DNA of 64,000 bases, taken from the NCBI GenBank assembly GCA_963701015.1, contig OY969556.1, positions 1,984,001-2,048,000 of the forward strand. The letters are read 5' to 3'. Below are positions 52,009 to 60,688 of this stretch, piece by piece. This DNA comes from MFD09286-c1 sp963701015 (GTDB taxonomy: Bacteria; Bacteroidota; Bacteroidia; Bacteroidales; DTGW01). Position numbers and translations under genes: made by a program. Under the pieces are notes generated by a model that worked only from the letters and a program-made list of their open reading frames with translations, was not told the origin of the DNA and ran no database searches. How positions within the stretch are numbered: position 1 is the stretch's first letter; each line of letters starts with the position of its first letter.

Positions 52009-53271
52009 ATGCCCAATAAAAAACATAAGCAAAGCCAGCAGAGCAAACAAAAAATTGCAAATGCCCAACACCGAAATGATTTTTTTAAGAGGTTAGACAG
52101 TTATTGCAAATCCATAACCGGTGAAGATGTTCTGAAACTTATTCCACGCAACGAATTGGATAAAATTTACCTTACCCGTTCAAGATCATTAATTGTTGAG
52201 CCGGAACCTGGGCACATTATACCTTCACAAATCATAGAGGCCATAAGGGTAATCGTCAATTCATGTTTTAAACAGATAACAATACCCATTGAAAAAACTA
52301 ATAAAACAGTTACCATTTCTGAAAACTATTCTATGGGTTTGTCGCTATATATGCATCTAATATATATTGAAAGCCGAAACTATAAAAATTCCGAAAAAGT
52401 TAAAGCCTTGCTATTTGATACCTGTGGCGATATTTGTTTCTTGTTCGACATTATATACGACAAACTAATTGACGATATATTTCCCTATTTAATTTTAGTT
52501 ACCAATAACCTATGTCTTCATTATTTTTCGTACCGTCTCGAAACAGCAACACCAGATGATGCGTGGGGTGCCAGATTCAAAATTATTGTAAAAAAATATG
52601 CGCCTGAAAAAATAAATATTGAAATAGACAGCAATTCACGCCCGGCATATAGGATAGGTTGGACTTTTAAGGCAGATGCTTTTGAATGGCTTTACGTAAC
52701 ACCATTGCAATTAGGTATCAATTCCGCCTTTGATAATCTTGAAATACCCGTTTACATTCAGATGCATGCCTTGCAAAGGTTAATAGAAAGAATAGACTGT
52801 CTCCATCCGGCATACCTTTTATCGGGCATTTATGATTCATTAAGGGCTTGCAATGTGGTAAACAATAAAGATAAATTTATTATCGAATATAAGGTTTTAA
52901 ATGTTAAAGTTGGTTATCTGAGCGCCTTAATGGTAGAAGGCAAATTAGTCATTCGCACATTTCTGTTTCTTACTTATAATGGAACTCCAGAAGGCAAACG
53001 TTTAGAAGATTTTGTTGGCTTAAAAAAGCTCGATACAAAATACCTGAAAATGGACAAACTGAGTTCTTTTATGTCAAACAAGTTAAGTTCAAATGAAGAA
53101 CTGAGGTCAATTTTCAGTAAAGCCGATTGTTTGCACCTTGTTGAATTGTATGACAAGTTGGATAAGTTTACTGCTGTACATCGTGAAAATTCACCTATCG
53201 AGTTGCTATCCTCTTATCTTAAAACCAATGATATTAAATTAGATGAATGGGTATTTGAGGAAAATATGTAA
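52009..53271 (+). CDS. Hypothetical protein of a Bacteroidota integrative element
   Basis: 420 residues, cytoplasmic, very basic N terminus (KKHKQSQQSKQK), then a mixed alpha/beta body containing DDAWGARFKIIVKKYAPEKI, AFEWLYVTPLQLG, PVYIQMHALQRLIERID and YNGTPEGKRL. The IQMHALQRLxERI segment looks like a short helical motif conserved in such proteins. Family and function not recognised. Plus strand, isolated by non-coding DNA on both sides. Confidence 0.72.
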   Translation: MPNKKHKQSQQSKQKIANAQHRNDFFKRLDSYCKSITGEDVLKLIPRNELDKIYLTRSRSLIVEPEPGHIIPSQIIEAIRVIVNSCFKQITIPIEKTNKTVTISENYSMGLSLYMHLIYIESRNYKNSEKVKALLFDTCGDICFLFDIIYDKLIDDIFPYLILVTNNLCLHYFSYRLETATPDDAWGARFKIIVKKYAPEKINIEIDSNSRPAYRIGWTFKADAFEWLYVTPLQLGINSAFDNLEIPVYIQMHALQRLIERIDCLHPAYLLSGIYDSLRACNVVNNKDKFIIEYKVLNVKVGYLSALMVEGKLVIRTFLFLTYNGTPEGKRLEDFVGLKKLDTKYLKMDKLSSFMSNKLSSNEELRSIFSKADCLHLVELYDKLDKFTAVHRENSPIELLSSYLKTNDIKLDEWVFEENM

Positions 53272-53756
53272 CAAAAATCTGTTAAAAATTTAAAGGTTTT
53301 CAATTTAAAATAATTTCCTTACGCACAAACTAAGCGGCCACTATCTCGCTGCACCCTTCGCAAACTCTTCGTTTCACTTCTTTGTTTGCTCGTGTTCGCT
53401 TCGTTACTTTCCACTTACTTTTTAGCCTTCACTTATACCCGTATCAAAAGCCAAAAAATAAAAGTGGTATTTACATATTTTAAAAAATAAAAAGAGAAAG
53501 CAAAGATAGGCAGGCCACGCTCAATCCCATCCCGCAAAGTTTTTTCAAGGTCACGCCCTGCGGGTTTTGCCATTTTTTTTGATAATCTTTTTTAATTTTT
53601 AAAAGGTATCAAATAAAACGCCAAAAACCTTGACAAAACGCCATGTCCTGCCTGAAAAAAAGGCTTTCTTTTTTCTTTTTTTTCTCGTTTTTTTTCTTTC
53701 TTCTTTGTCAAAATATATGTGTGAGCAAAGCGAACAACAATTTAAATGCTCATGCC
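53272..53756. other. Non-coding region
   Basis: No gene I can support. Includes GC-richer DNA (53330-53460) and a T-rich stretch (53660-53705). An open frame from 53643 to the next gene gives only a low-complexity Phe run. Confidence 0.5.
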
Positions 53757-54185
53757 ATGCAAACATTTATCGTAAAATCAGCATCCGCAAAAAGTGAAAT
53801 CAGAAAACCTCATTTCTTTGCTTTAAATAAGGGCTTAAATTCTGGAAAGCCTCTTTTATTTCCTTGCCCTAATTGCTTCAAAATTGAGGCCGAAAACGAG
53901 GAATTTAAAGAAACATTGTATTGGGTTTCATTTGCTCTTTGGAGGGCAAAAGCTTTTCACCCGTATTTAATCGGTTCGGTAATCCCATTTATTAGAATCG
54001 GAGATTATAAACAGCTTATTAGCGAAAAATTAGAAGTTGTTAAAGCAAGTCCGGCAGAGTTCGCCGAAACAGTTAAGCAATTGCGCTTTATTGAAATGAA
54101 AGAAAAACAGTTTTTGCAAAACTTAAAACTTATTCAGGAGCTTAAAAGGGCTTATGTTTTCAAGTATTTTAATGCAAGGCATTAA
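53757..54185 (+). CDS. DUF6943-like protein
   Basis: 142 residues from the ATG at 53757; the frame opens at 53643 but the first 38 codons are a Phe run from a T tract. It shows the pattern I associate with DUF6943: KPHFFALNKGLNSGKP near the N terminus, YWVSFALWRAKAFHPYLIGS, then VIPFIRIGDYKQLI and a charged C-terminal helix with EMKEKQFLQNLKLI. Frequent in Bacteroidota mobile regions; function unknown. Ends at a hairpin shared with the convergent gene. Confidence 0.8.
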   Translation: MQTFIVKSASAKSEIRKPHFFALNKGLNSGKPLLFPCPNCFKIEAENEEFKETLYWVSFALWRAKAFHPYLIGSVIPFIRIGDYKQLISEKLEVVKASPAEFAETVKQLRFIEMKEKQFLQNLKLIQELKRAYVFKYFNARH

Positions 54186-54193
54186 AGAATTAT

Positions 54194-54225
54194 AAAAGCC
54201 TGGATAGCTTTCGCCCCAGGCTTTT
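54194..54225. terminator. Bidirectional terminator between convergent genes
   Basis: Perfect 10-bp stem AAAAGCCTGG (54194-54203) and CCAGGCTTTT (54216-54225), T-rich on both strands, between the DUF6943-like gene (plus) and the 72-residue gene (minus). Confidence 0.75.
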
Positions 54226-54246
54226 ATTAACATGGCAAAATATGAA

Positions 54247-54465
54247 TCAATTACCATCAACGGCAACCTGACTAACTGCCGTCATAACAGAACCGGCTGC
54301 AATCATATAACCTGCTATTGAGGTTAATATAACAGGCATTGCAGGAGCTGCCAAAATTGCGCCACCAGCAGCAGCCAAAGCCAGACCAACCGTTCTGAAT
54401 ATCTTAAATATTTTCGGGGTTGGAGCGGTTAAACGCTGAACAACCGTTAAATTACTTTGTGTCAT
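54247..54465 (-). CDS. Small membrane protein, holin-like in layout
   Basis: 72 residues with two Ala/Gly-rich membrane segments (VGLALAAAGGAILAAPAMPV and ILTSIAGYMIAAGSVMTAV) after a basic N terminus. Overlaps the end of the 84-residue gene by 14 bases. Third gene of a three-gene minus-strand set. The layout recalls phage-type small membrane proteins; the role is unknown. Confidence 0.66.
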   Translation of the reverse strand: MTQSNLTVVQRLTAPTPKIFKIFRTVGLALAAAGGAILAAPAMPVILTSIAGYMIAAGSVMTAVSQVAVDGN

Positions 54466-54706
54466 TTTTCATGTTTTTAAAAATGAATGATTCAACATGG
54501 TTAAGCCTCTTTTCAAGGAATTCAATTTTTTGGTTCATCAAATCATTGATTCCTTTGAATTCGGTTTTAATAAGAGAAGTAGTGGTTTTCACTTCAGCAA
54601 GGTCATTTTCAACACGTTTAAAATCTCCATGCAATTGCTTACTGAAAAAAGCCACTACCGAAAGCAGCACCGAAATGATTATCCCGAATACCTGGAACTC
54701 ATTCAT
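54452..54706 (-). CDS. Small membrane-anchored coiled-coil protein
   Basis: 84 residues. N-terminal membrane segment (VFGIIISVLLSVVAFF) followed by a coiled coil of about 60 residues (FKRVENDLAEVKTTTSLIKT, KIEFLEKRLNHVESF). Middle gene of the three-gene set, 3 bases after the 262-residue gene. Resembles phage accessory proteins with a TM-coiled-coil layout; not identified. Confidence 0.68.
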   Translation of the reverse strand: MNEFQVFGIIISVLLSVVAFFSKQLHGDFKRVENDLAEVKTTTSLIKTEFKGINDLMNQKIEFLEKRLNHVESFIFKNMKNDTK

Positions 54707-54709
54707 GAC

Positions 54710-55459
54710 TTACGCAACATTTACTATTGCTAAAGTGTTGTAATTGCCATTTTTTAACGGGTATTGAACACCGTTCATGAGTTGGAAAAACTCAATTTTC
54801 AAAAGGTTTACAACAATACCATTTCCAGCCGGAACAGCAACAGGGGTTAAAACAACGTTGCCCTGTGTTAAGTCAATTGGAATGTTTTGGACATTGGTTA
54901 TTTGCAAATCAGAAGTTCCATTTGCAAAATCAATGTTTGCCATTGCGCCTGTAATAGCCAAATGAGTTGCGCCCGATGGGTAAGCAATGTCTTTTTGAGG
55001 GACCAGGTTGTTAATGGTAATAACCCCGGTTGCTGCATCTACAGCAAATGCTTTAAACAACACACCACTCAATACTGAGTTTGCATTGAAGTTAAAACCA
55101 TTTAACAATGCCTTACCATCGGCAGTTGCCAACCCAACTGAAGGCTGCCGTGAACCCCTTGCGCTTGCAGTGTCTAAACCAAGTTCAATCATCATCAATT
55201 GCAACACTCGGGATGTAACGTAAGTATCCGATGCGTCAAGCATCAAACTACGGAGAGCATCCCTCAAAAACTTACCAGTTGTACCTGCCAACCCAAATTC
55301 GGCATTATTTTCCCGTGTACGTTCAAAATTAGGGTCATTGGCAATCTTATCCGCTGAAATTGCGCTTTTTTCTTTTACAAGGTACTGCCCATCTTTTTTG
55401 TAGAACGTCATGTTTCCCATGGTCCCTTCAATTTTCAAAATTCCTTTTTGTTGTGCCAT
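54710..55459 (-). CDS. Conserved Bacteroidota-element protein, possibly structural
   Basis: 249 residues from the ATG at 55459 (13 more from an upstream ATG at 55498). N terminus MAQQKGILKIEGTMGNMTFY, then DGQYLVKEKSAISADKIAND and FLRDALRSLMLDASDTYVTS; the second half is beta-rich with many Asn, Val and Gly (QNIPIDLTQGNVVLTPVAVP). I recall similar proteins in many Bacteroidota mobile regions, always with small TM genes; a capsid-like or self-assembling role is a guess. First gene of the set. Confidence 0.66.
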   Translation of the reverse strand: MAQQKGILKIEGTMGNMTFYKKDGQYLVKEKSAISADKIANDPNFERTRENNAEFGLAGTTGKFLRDALRSLMLDASDTYVTSRVLQLMMIELGLDTASARGSRQPSVGLATADGKALLNGFNFNANSVLSGVLFKAFAVDAATGVITINNLVPQKDIAYPSGATHLAITGAMANIDFANGTSDLQITNVQNIPIDLTQGNVVLTPVAVPAGNGIVVNLLKIEFFQLMNGVQYPLKNGNYNTLAIVNVA

Positions 55460-55654
55460 AATCGTATAAATTTTAGTTAAACAAATGATTATGGGCAATA
55501 TTATAAAGGTTTTATATGGGGGCTTTCCGTTTTTGCTGCTAATTGCCGTATAAGTGCCTATTTTGCAGAGTTATATGTCAAAATAAAGTATATATATTTG
55601 CATAATATTTATGTTTTAGCCTTGTTAAGGCCATAATAAAGATATATTTAAGTT

Positions 55655-55873
55655 ATGGGTGAAGAAAAAACAATGAAAAATGAAGCAAAGCGCATCTGTA
55701 TTTACACAAAGGATGTTCAAACCCTCACAGGCAAAAGCGAACGCTCTGCACGTAATATCATTGCCACATTAAAGCTTATCCATTCAAAAGACAGGCACCA
55801 GCTTGTTACTATAAAGGAATTTTGTGATTATGTAGGGCTTGAAGAAATGGAGGTAAAAAGGCTGTTAAAATAG
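55655..55873 (+). CDS. Small helix-turn-helix-like protein
   Basis: 72 residues (66 if the ATG at 55673 is used). Helical pattern IYTKDVQTLTGKSERSARNI, then HQLVTIKEFCDYVGLEEMEV suggests a compact DNA-binding fold seen in small Bacteroidota element proteins. It is the last gene before the right end, followed by the GTTGTACC repeats and a terminator. Confidence 0.68.
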   Translation: MGEEKTMKNEAKRICIYTKDVQTLTGKSERSARNIIATLKLIHSKDRHQLVTIKEFCDYVGLEEMEVKRLLK

Positions 55874-55942
55874 ATTATTTAAAATATCATTATAACATAG
55901 ATAAAATAAGGAAACCCAGTTAATTTAGGTGTTTTCACATTT

Positions 55943-55961
55943 GTTGTACCTATGTTGTACC
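55943..55961 (+). other. Tandem GTTGTACC repeats, right end
   Basis: GTTGTACC at 55943-55950 and 55954-55961, matching the pair at 34307-34326 in sequence and orientation. Candidate recombinase arm sites. Confidence 0.5.
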
Positions 55962-55973
55962 TTATCATTGTTG

Positions 55974-56006
55974 AACCCGCATAAATGTTTATTTTATGCG
56001 GGTTTT
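55974..56006 (+). terminator. Terminator hairpin at the right end of the element
   Basis: 12-bp stem AACCCGCATAAA (55974-55985) and TTTATGCGGGTT (55993-56004), then TT. It stops plus-strand transcription before the attC remnant. One arm resembles attC text (ACCCGCAT), possibly by chance. Confidence 0.7.
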
Positions 56007-56015
56007 GTCGTTATA

Positions 56016-56033
56016 GCTATGGTCAGTGCGGGA
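56016..56033 (+). other. Right attachment core of the integrative element
   Basis: GCTATG-GTC-AGTGCGGGA, matching the left core (34175-34192) outside the three central bases. Confidence 0.75.
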
Positions 56034-56131
56034 TTTACTTGCAGAATAAATCCCACTACACAAATATAATTAGAAAGCACTGAACTTGCAAACCCTCTAT
56101 TACCCGCATTTTATATGAGCCGATGTTGGCT
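56025..56131 (-). repeat. attC site 36, right fragment (family B, interrupted)
   Basis: Begins at AGTGCGGGA, retains the whole loop, the arm CCCGCATTTTATATGAGCCG and the box GTTGGCT. Together with 34160-34192 it rebuilds a complete family B site. Confidence 0.88.
56061..56092 (-). promoter_or_regulatory. Predicted attC-borne promoter (site 36), now facing the element
   Basis: TATATTTG (56061-56068), 19-nt spacer, TTTGC (56088-56092). Before the insertion it would have driven the SnoaL-like gene; now it reads leftward into the right end of the element. Confidence 0.55.
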
Positions 56132-56139
56132 GCTGTAAA

Positions 56140-56583
56140 CTAATCGTTATCAATCCATTTCATTTTATCAATATGCAAGAATTCACCACCACAAATACAA
56201 TTGTATTTACCATCATCTATTTTTAGCGCATTGCATTTATCACAAATATAATCTTGTTTCTTGTCAGTGTTTTTTTTAGATATATAAAACAATACATAAC
56301 AAATAAATCCAATAGAGAATGACATAATAAAATAATAAGTTAATCTATTTGGAATATCTTTAAAATGAATTTTTGGAAGCAATCCAGTATCTCCAATATA
56401 AAATGCACCTTTTGAAACACCAATGAAAAGGTCAAACGCCATCAGAAAAGTAAAAACAACAATAAAAAAAAACATTCCAACTCTTAAAGGGCTAATATTT
56501 TCATTAAATATTTTATTAATAATATTCTTAATAGTAAATCCTTTACTATTTTCTAATTCCAATTTAGTTTTTCGAACCCACAT
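56140..56583 (-). CDS. Hypothetical membrane protein with C-terminal zinc ribbon
   Basis: 147 residues. Two membrane segments (VGMFFFIVVFTFLMAFDLFI and YYFIMSFSIGFICYVLFYI) followed by a four-Cys ribbon (YICDKCNALKIDDGKYNCIC, residues about 112-132). Family not recognised. Intact cassette with long matching ends: GGCTGCTGTAAAC and GTTTATTGCAGCC differ only at positions 10-11. Confidence 0.7.
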   Translation of the reverse strand: MWVRKTKLELENSKGFTIKNIINKIFNENISPLRVGMFFFIVVFTFLMAFDLFIGVSKGAFYIGDTGLLPKIHFKDIPNRLTYYFIMSFSIGFICYVLFYISKKNTDKKQDYICDKCNALKIDDGKYNCICGGEFLHIDKMKWIDND

Positions 56584-56646
56584 AAATATTAAAATTATTG
56601 AAAATTATATTGAAAACTTTGTACGTTGTGTCATCTGGTTTATTGC

Positions 56647-56780
56647 AGCCAACGGTTGGCGCTATGAGCATGTGGCGGGATTCGGAGAACTAATTTTCAA
56701 AATACTTGCAAATTTTAATTATATGAACTAACTTCGAAAACCATATAATGCCCGCCATTGCTTATTAGCGCGTGTTGTAC
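56647..56780 (-). repeat. attC site 37 (family C)
   Basis: Plus-strand boxes AGCCAAC and GTTGTAC; arms GCGCTATGAGCATGTGGCGG and CCGCCATTGCTTATTAGCGC. No TAnnTTTG motif. Confidence 0.82.
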
Positions 56781-56788
56781 ACAGTTTT

Positions 56789-58963
56789 TTATTCTTTAAT
56801 TATTTTATATGCAGTATTATTGATTTTTAATATATAAATACCTGGTGCAAATTGTTGCATGTCAATAACATTATTTCCCTGCATTTTATTATTATAAACT
56901 AGTTTGCCATATGTATCATAAATTTTGACAGACTGAAGATTATTATTAATTGTCGCAATATTCAAATTTGATATCACGGGATTAGGATATAATTGTAAAG
57001 AAGATTCTGTCTCATTCAATATATCTGACCCGGCCAAAATTGTCAGTAATTGACTTTTTTGCAATGCTGGATAATATTGGTCATTACCCGGCTGATCTGC
57101 GTAGAATATACAAGTACCTGACTTTTTTATATGAATAAAGTAGGCGGTATTTCCATAAAAATCCTTACCATTATATTCCTTAGCAATTGTTGTATCTGAT
57201 GAACTAAAAGTTATTGGCAGATATGATGATGCTATAGCGAAAAATTGAAAGTCTTTGTCAGTAGAATAATGTTGCGAAAATGGTGCAAAAGTGATCGTTT
57301 GATAACCTTTTAACGTTTTTTGAATGCCCGGGTTATTAATTGCTTTTACTGTCAGGCATTTTCCAAAACCTAAACTATCCGTATATTCACATACCATTAC
57401 AATATAATTTGTTCCAGGATTCAACCTACCTATCGACACAACAGAATCTGTTCCTTTATACATGCACATCCAGCCATCAATCATACTATTTCCATTACCA
57501 ACTTCAGTATTTGCTGAATAATTTGAAAAATCTACTGAAGGAAATATATCTGTACTATCTTGTGTAGTTAATATTTCTTTAGCAAAAAATGCTCGTTTGT
57601 TACCATTACCCTTTGTACAAATAATAGTAAAACTAGTATCTGTAACTTGACTAAATTTTAAATTGCTTGCTTGAACATTTGGACCTTTAAAATCAAAATA
57701 TAAATAAAGGCTATGTGTTATACTTCCTGCGGCTATATATAAACCATTATTATAAATAATTGGATTACCCCACTTTCCTAATTTATTATTTTTAATTAAA
57801 ATTAATGAATCACTTGTAAACTTGTATACTGCATTATCTTCGCCATTATAACCATATGACCAATATAAACTATCTTGATAAATAAAAGGACTTGATAAAT
57901 AGCCAAATCCATTATCAGGTTTTTTAATTAATGAAATAGTATTACCATCACATTTTGCTAATTGATTATATGGACTATATATTCCCATTTTTACAGAACC
58001 AGTATCATAAGCAATGTATAAATTATTCTTATAAACAATTGATGGTAAATCTCCCCATTCAGATGCAGAAAAATTTCCGTTTGGGGTCGGGTTGCTTAAT
58101 AAGGTAATCTCTTTACCATCGCATTTAGCTAATTGTATTTTATTTGAAATATTTTGATATTCAAAATACAAATTATTGTTAAAAACTATAGGATTAGCAG
58201 AATTATAATAACCATATCCATTATCTGGTTTTGGAAATATGACAAAAGTCGTGTCATTATATTTAGCTAGAGAATGATTTGAAGTTTGAAAATACAAATT
58301 ATTATTCATTGTAATCATTGGTGAACTAAAATAGCCCGTATCATAAGGTAACGATACACATGATACGTTTACACCATCAAATTTTCCAAGCCCGGAATGA
58401 CAATTACCCCAATATTGAAAATATAAATTATTATTTACAACTATTGGATAACCTTGATATCCAATAATAGACAATAGCTTTATCGAATCTCCATCAAATT
58501 GAGCCATTCTATAGTTATAGGAAGAATCAATATATTGAAAGTACAATTTATCATTAAATACTACGGGGAAAGCAGAACACCCAAAAGCTCCATCTGGATT
58601 AGGCACTAATTTAACTGAATCACCGTTAAAAACTGCTAATCGGCGTTTACTTGAAGAATCTAAATATCCATAAATCAAATTATCTTTATAAATAATAGGT
58701 TGCACAACATTGGTCGAATATAAATCATAGCCTTGGCCTCCATCAGGATTAAGTATAATAGAAATTTGTTTTCCATCGTACTTTGCAAGATATACTTTAG
58801 AATTAGTTTGATTTTGACTTTGAAAATATATACTGCCCTTATAAATTATTGAAGAGCCATTAAACACAATCCCATTTGGATTAGGTACTGAATAAAAGAA
58901 TTGAGAACTGATATTTTGAATTAATAATAATCCAATTAATAATAATTTTAGTTTTTGTTTCAT
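56789..58963 (-). CDS. T9SS-secreted beta-propeller-like repeat protein
   Basis: 724 residues. Signal peptide (LLIGLLLIQNISSQ), then at least ten repeats of about 40 residues in residues 25-430, each with a pattern such as PIVVNNNLYFQYWG and LAKCDGKEITLLSNPTPNG, consistent with a beta-propeller. A Wzz-free middle region (TDTSFTIICTKGNGNKRAFF) resembles FN3. Residues about 650-724 are a type A T9SS sorting domain (LQLYPNPVISNLNIATI, VKIYDTYGKLVY, GIYILKINN). It should be secreted by the PorSS and attached to the surface. Unusually large for a cassette. Confidence 0.88.
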   Translation of the reverse strand: MKQKLKLLLIGLLLIQNISSQFFYSVPNPNGIVFNGSSIIYKGSIYFQSQNQTNSKVYLAKYDGKQISIILNPDGGQGYDLYSTNVVQPIIYKDNLIYGYLDSSSKRRLAVFNGDSVKLVPNPDGAFGCSAFPVVFNDKLYFQYIDSSYNYRMAQFDGDSIKLLSIIGYQGYPIVVNNNLYFQYWGNCHSGLGKFDGVNVSCVSLPYDTGYFSSPMITMNNNLYFQTSNHSLAKYNDTTFVIFPKPDNGYGYYNSANPIVFNNNLYFEYQNISNKIQLAKCDGKEITLLSNPTPNGNFSASEWGDLPSIVYKNNLYIAYDTGSVKMGIYSPYNQLAKCDGNTISLIKKPDNGFGYLSSPFIYQDSLYWSYGYNGEDNAVYKFTSDSLILIKNNKLGKWGNPIIYNNGLYIAAGSITHSLYLYFDFKGPNVQASNLKFSQVTDTSFTIICTKGNGNKRAFFAKEILTTQDSTDIFPSVDFSNYSANTEVGNGNSMIDGWMCMYKGTDSVVSIGRLNPGTNYIVMVCEYTDSLGFGKCLTVKAINNPGIQKTLKGYQTITFAPFSQHYSTDKDFQFFAIASSYLPITFSSSDTTIAKEYNGKDFYGNTAYFIHIKKSGTCIFYADQPGNDQYYPALQKSQLLTILAGSDILNETESSLQLYPNPVISNLNIATINNNLQSVKIYDTYGKLVYNNKMQGNNVIDMQQFAPGIYILKINNTAYKIIKE

Positions 58964-59005
58964 ATCAATAAGTTTTAATTTATCCTATAATATTTTTAAA
59001 ATTGT

Positions 59006-59137
59006 GTACAACGTTTTGCCGCTATGTGCTGTGTGGGTTTGCGTGGTTCTCCTGTGTCTGTTTATGCAGACTTTGCCTGCGGGCTCTGTCGCTTGCATAC
59101 CACTGAACCCCACATTGCATATGAGCGGCGGTTGTAC
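59006..59137 (-). repeat. attC site 38 (singleton)
   Basis: Plus-strand boxes GTACAAC and GTTGTAC; arms GCCGCTATGTGCTGTGTGGG and CCCCACATTGCATATGAGCG. GC-richer loop with no promoter motif. Confidence 0.78.
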
Positions 59138-59197
59138 GTTGTGCTTTATTTTATTATATAGAAATTCAATATTTTTGTCATCCCTATTAATGTTTTT

Positions 59198-60628
59198 CAA
59201 GTGTCTAATTTATCAAATTAATATTTATCGGCATCCTTTTTTAACTTGTTTTTTCCATTTGCGTTATTTTTTATTGGATTTTTTGTCCTGTTTTATCTCT
59301 TTTTTTTGACTTGACATACCTTTCCCATATAGAACTGTGAACCCTTATGCCCGTTTATAAATATAAGATGGATGGATATTTATATCAAACTTACCTATTC
59401 TTTCTTTTGGTAAACGTATATCGAAAATAGTTTGTATATATTCCCGTTCTTGTTCACAAAAGCTGCAAATAAATGGATTTACCCATTCCTTTTGGTTTTC
59501 CACTGACCCTTCATCTTTGTTTTGATACTCATCAGGTATTCTGCTTTTGGTTGAATATAACCCATAATAATGCACCAATCGAAAATACCTATATGGCACA
59601 TGTTGTAACAGTCGTGGAAAAAATTCTTTATAATGCAACTTTAAGATACGTTCAACTGGTTTGTTTTCTGTATCTATCGTTTTATAATCCTTATGCCTGA
59701 AACTAATATATTCCCCTTCTATTTCTGTTATCTTATATTCACTCAAACATGCCCGCTTTGAGTATCGGCCTATGTATCTTATCACCGCTGATGGGGCTTT
59801 CATCGGTGGCTCCAGGTGAATAATCCAATTCTTTTTATTTATCCGCCTTAAGAATCTTAGTAAGGCCATCCGGTCTTTAAATTTATGTTCTAATGTCCCA
59901 TTATCATATAATGAAACTAAACTGTCCTCAAATTTAATCCTGAACTTATCCTGTAAGAACCTATAATTTACATAATCGCCTTTGATGGCCGTTAACTTTC
60001 CTGTTTCATTTGATATACCACCCCATGACACTATCATATGCACATGTACATGATATTCCTTGGTCTCCCCAAAGGTATGAAGCACAGATATGATGCCCAT
60101 TTTTATCTTGTACTTATGCTCTGCCCAATCCTTAAAGGTGTCGGCTGCTGTGCGCATTAACACATTTAATAATTCTTTCCCGTTACTTTTTATTATTGGA
60201 TGCAATGCATGGGGTATAGTAAATACTACATGACGGTGGGGAACATCCATCATTTGACTTTTTATCTTTTCTGCCCATTTTACTGTATCGCCCCAACTAC
60301 ACGTCGGGCAAAACCGGTTCCGGCAATTATGATATATCTCTACGACTTCTCCACAACTTTTGCATACGTATTCATCTACGCCTAATACCGGGGTCCTACA
60401 TACCCGTATAGCATTGACTGCCTTGTATTGTTCTATGCTTATTGGTGTAGTCGGATCCTGTATATAGGACTCCCAATGAGCTTCGAAAAACTCTGCTAAC
60501 CTATATTGCTTCTCTGTAGCAGTCTCATTATTTGTATCGAACTTACACATATACTATTCGCTTAATGTTTGTATTACAAACAATCTACAAATAGTAATTT
60601 ATTTGTTTCTTTTTAAAATATCAAGTGT
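59198..60628 (-). mobile_element. IS91-like insertion inside a cassette
   Basis: One IS91-type transposase gene between two CAAGTGT copies (59198-59204 and 60622-60628). The flanks inside the cassette are only about 60 bp on each side. IS91 elements have no inverted ends and insert next to CAAG/GAAC tetranucleotides, which fits, but the exact ends are not proven. It is the only gene in this cassette. Confidence 0.6.
59345..60550 (-). CDS. IS91-family transposase (HUH, rolling-circle)
   Basis: 401 residues. N-terminal zinc-binding domain CKSCGEVVEIYHNCRNRFCP (residues about 63-82). HUH endonuclease: PHRHVVFTIPHALHP near residue 105, EYHVHVHMIVSWGG near residue 170 (HUH metal site) and VIRYIGRYSKRACLSEYKI near residue 265 (catalytic Tyr). 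The C-terminal tail has CSFCEQEREY. ISCR elements of clinical integrons belong to the same family. Full length. Confidence 0.9.
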   Translation of the reverse strand: MCKFDTNNETATEKQYRLAEFFEAHWESYIQDPTTPISIEQYKAVNAIRVCRTPVLGVDEYVCKSCGEVVEIYHNCRNRFCPTCSWGDTVKWAEKIKSQMMDVPHRHVVFTIPHALHPIIKSNGKELLNVLMRTAADTFKDWAEHKYKIKMGIISVLHTFGETKEYHVHVHMIVSWGGISNETGKLTAIKGDYVNYRFLQDKFRIKFEDSLVSLYDNGTLEHKFKDRMALLRFLRRINKKNWIIHLEPPMKAPSAVIRYIGRYSKRACLSEYKITEIEGEYISFRHKDYKTIDTENKPVERILKLHYKEFFPRLLQHVPYRYFRLVHYYGLYSTKSRIPDEYQNKDEGSVENQKEWVNPFICSFCEQEREYIQTIFDIRLPKERIGKFDINIHPSYIYKRA

Positions 60629-60688
60629 ATATTATAGATTAATTTTTATTTCTGTACATGCCATTATATGGGCTATGCAAAGCATTAC

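Larger units (their letters stand above)
34184..56033 (+). mobile_element. Integrative element inserted into an attC site
   Basis: About 21.85 kb with a tyrosine recombinase at one end, bounded by AGTGCGGGA at 34184-34192 and 56025-56033. Removing one copy and everything between restores a normal family B attC. It encodes integrase, HTH protein, VirE/VapE helicase, a cargo operon with SusC/SusD, and several element-type hypothetical proteins. No relaxase, coupling protein or T4SS gene was recognised, so it is not a self-conjugative ICE on this evidence; a satellite or mobilisable island is possible. Confidence 0.87.

Noticed and set aside
34184..56033. Self-transmissible conjugative element
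   Set aside because: No relaxase, coupling protein or Tra proteins recognised in any open frame, only integrase, helicase and cargo.
58985..59200. 71-residue minus-strand open frame across attC site 38
   Set aside because: Frame open only because of the GC-rich loop; no signal or family.
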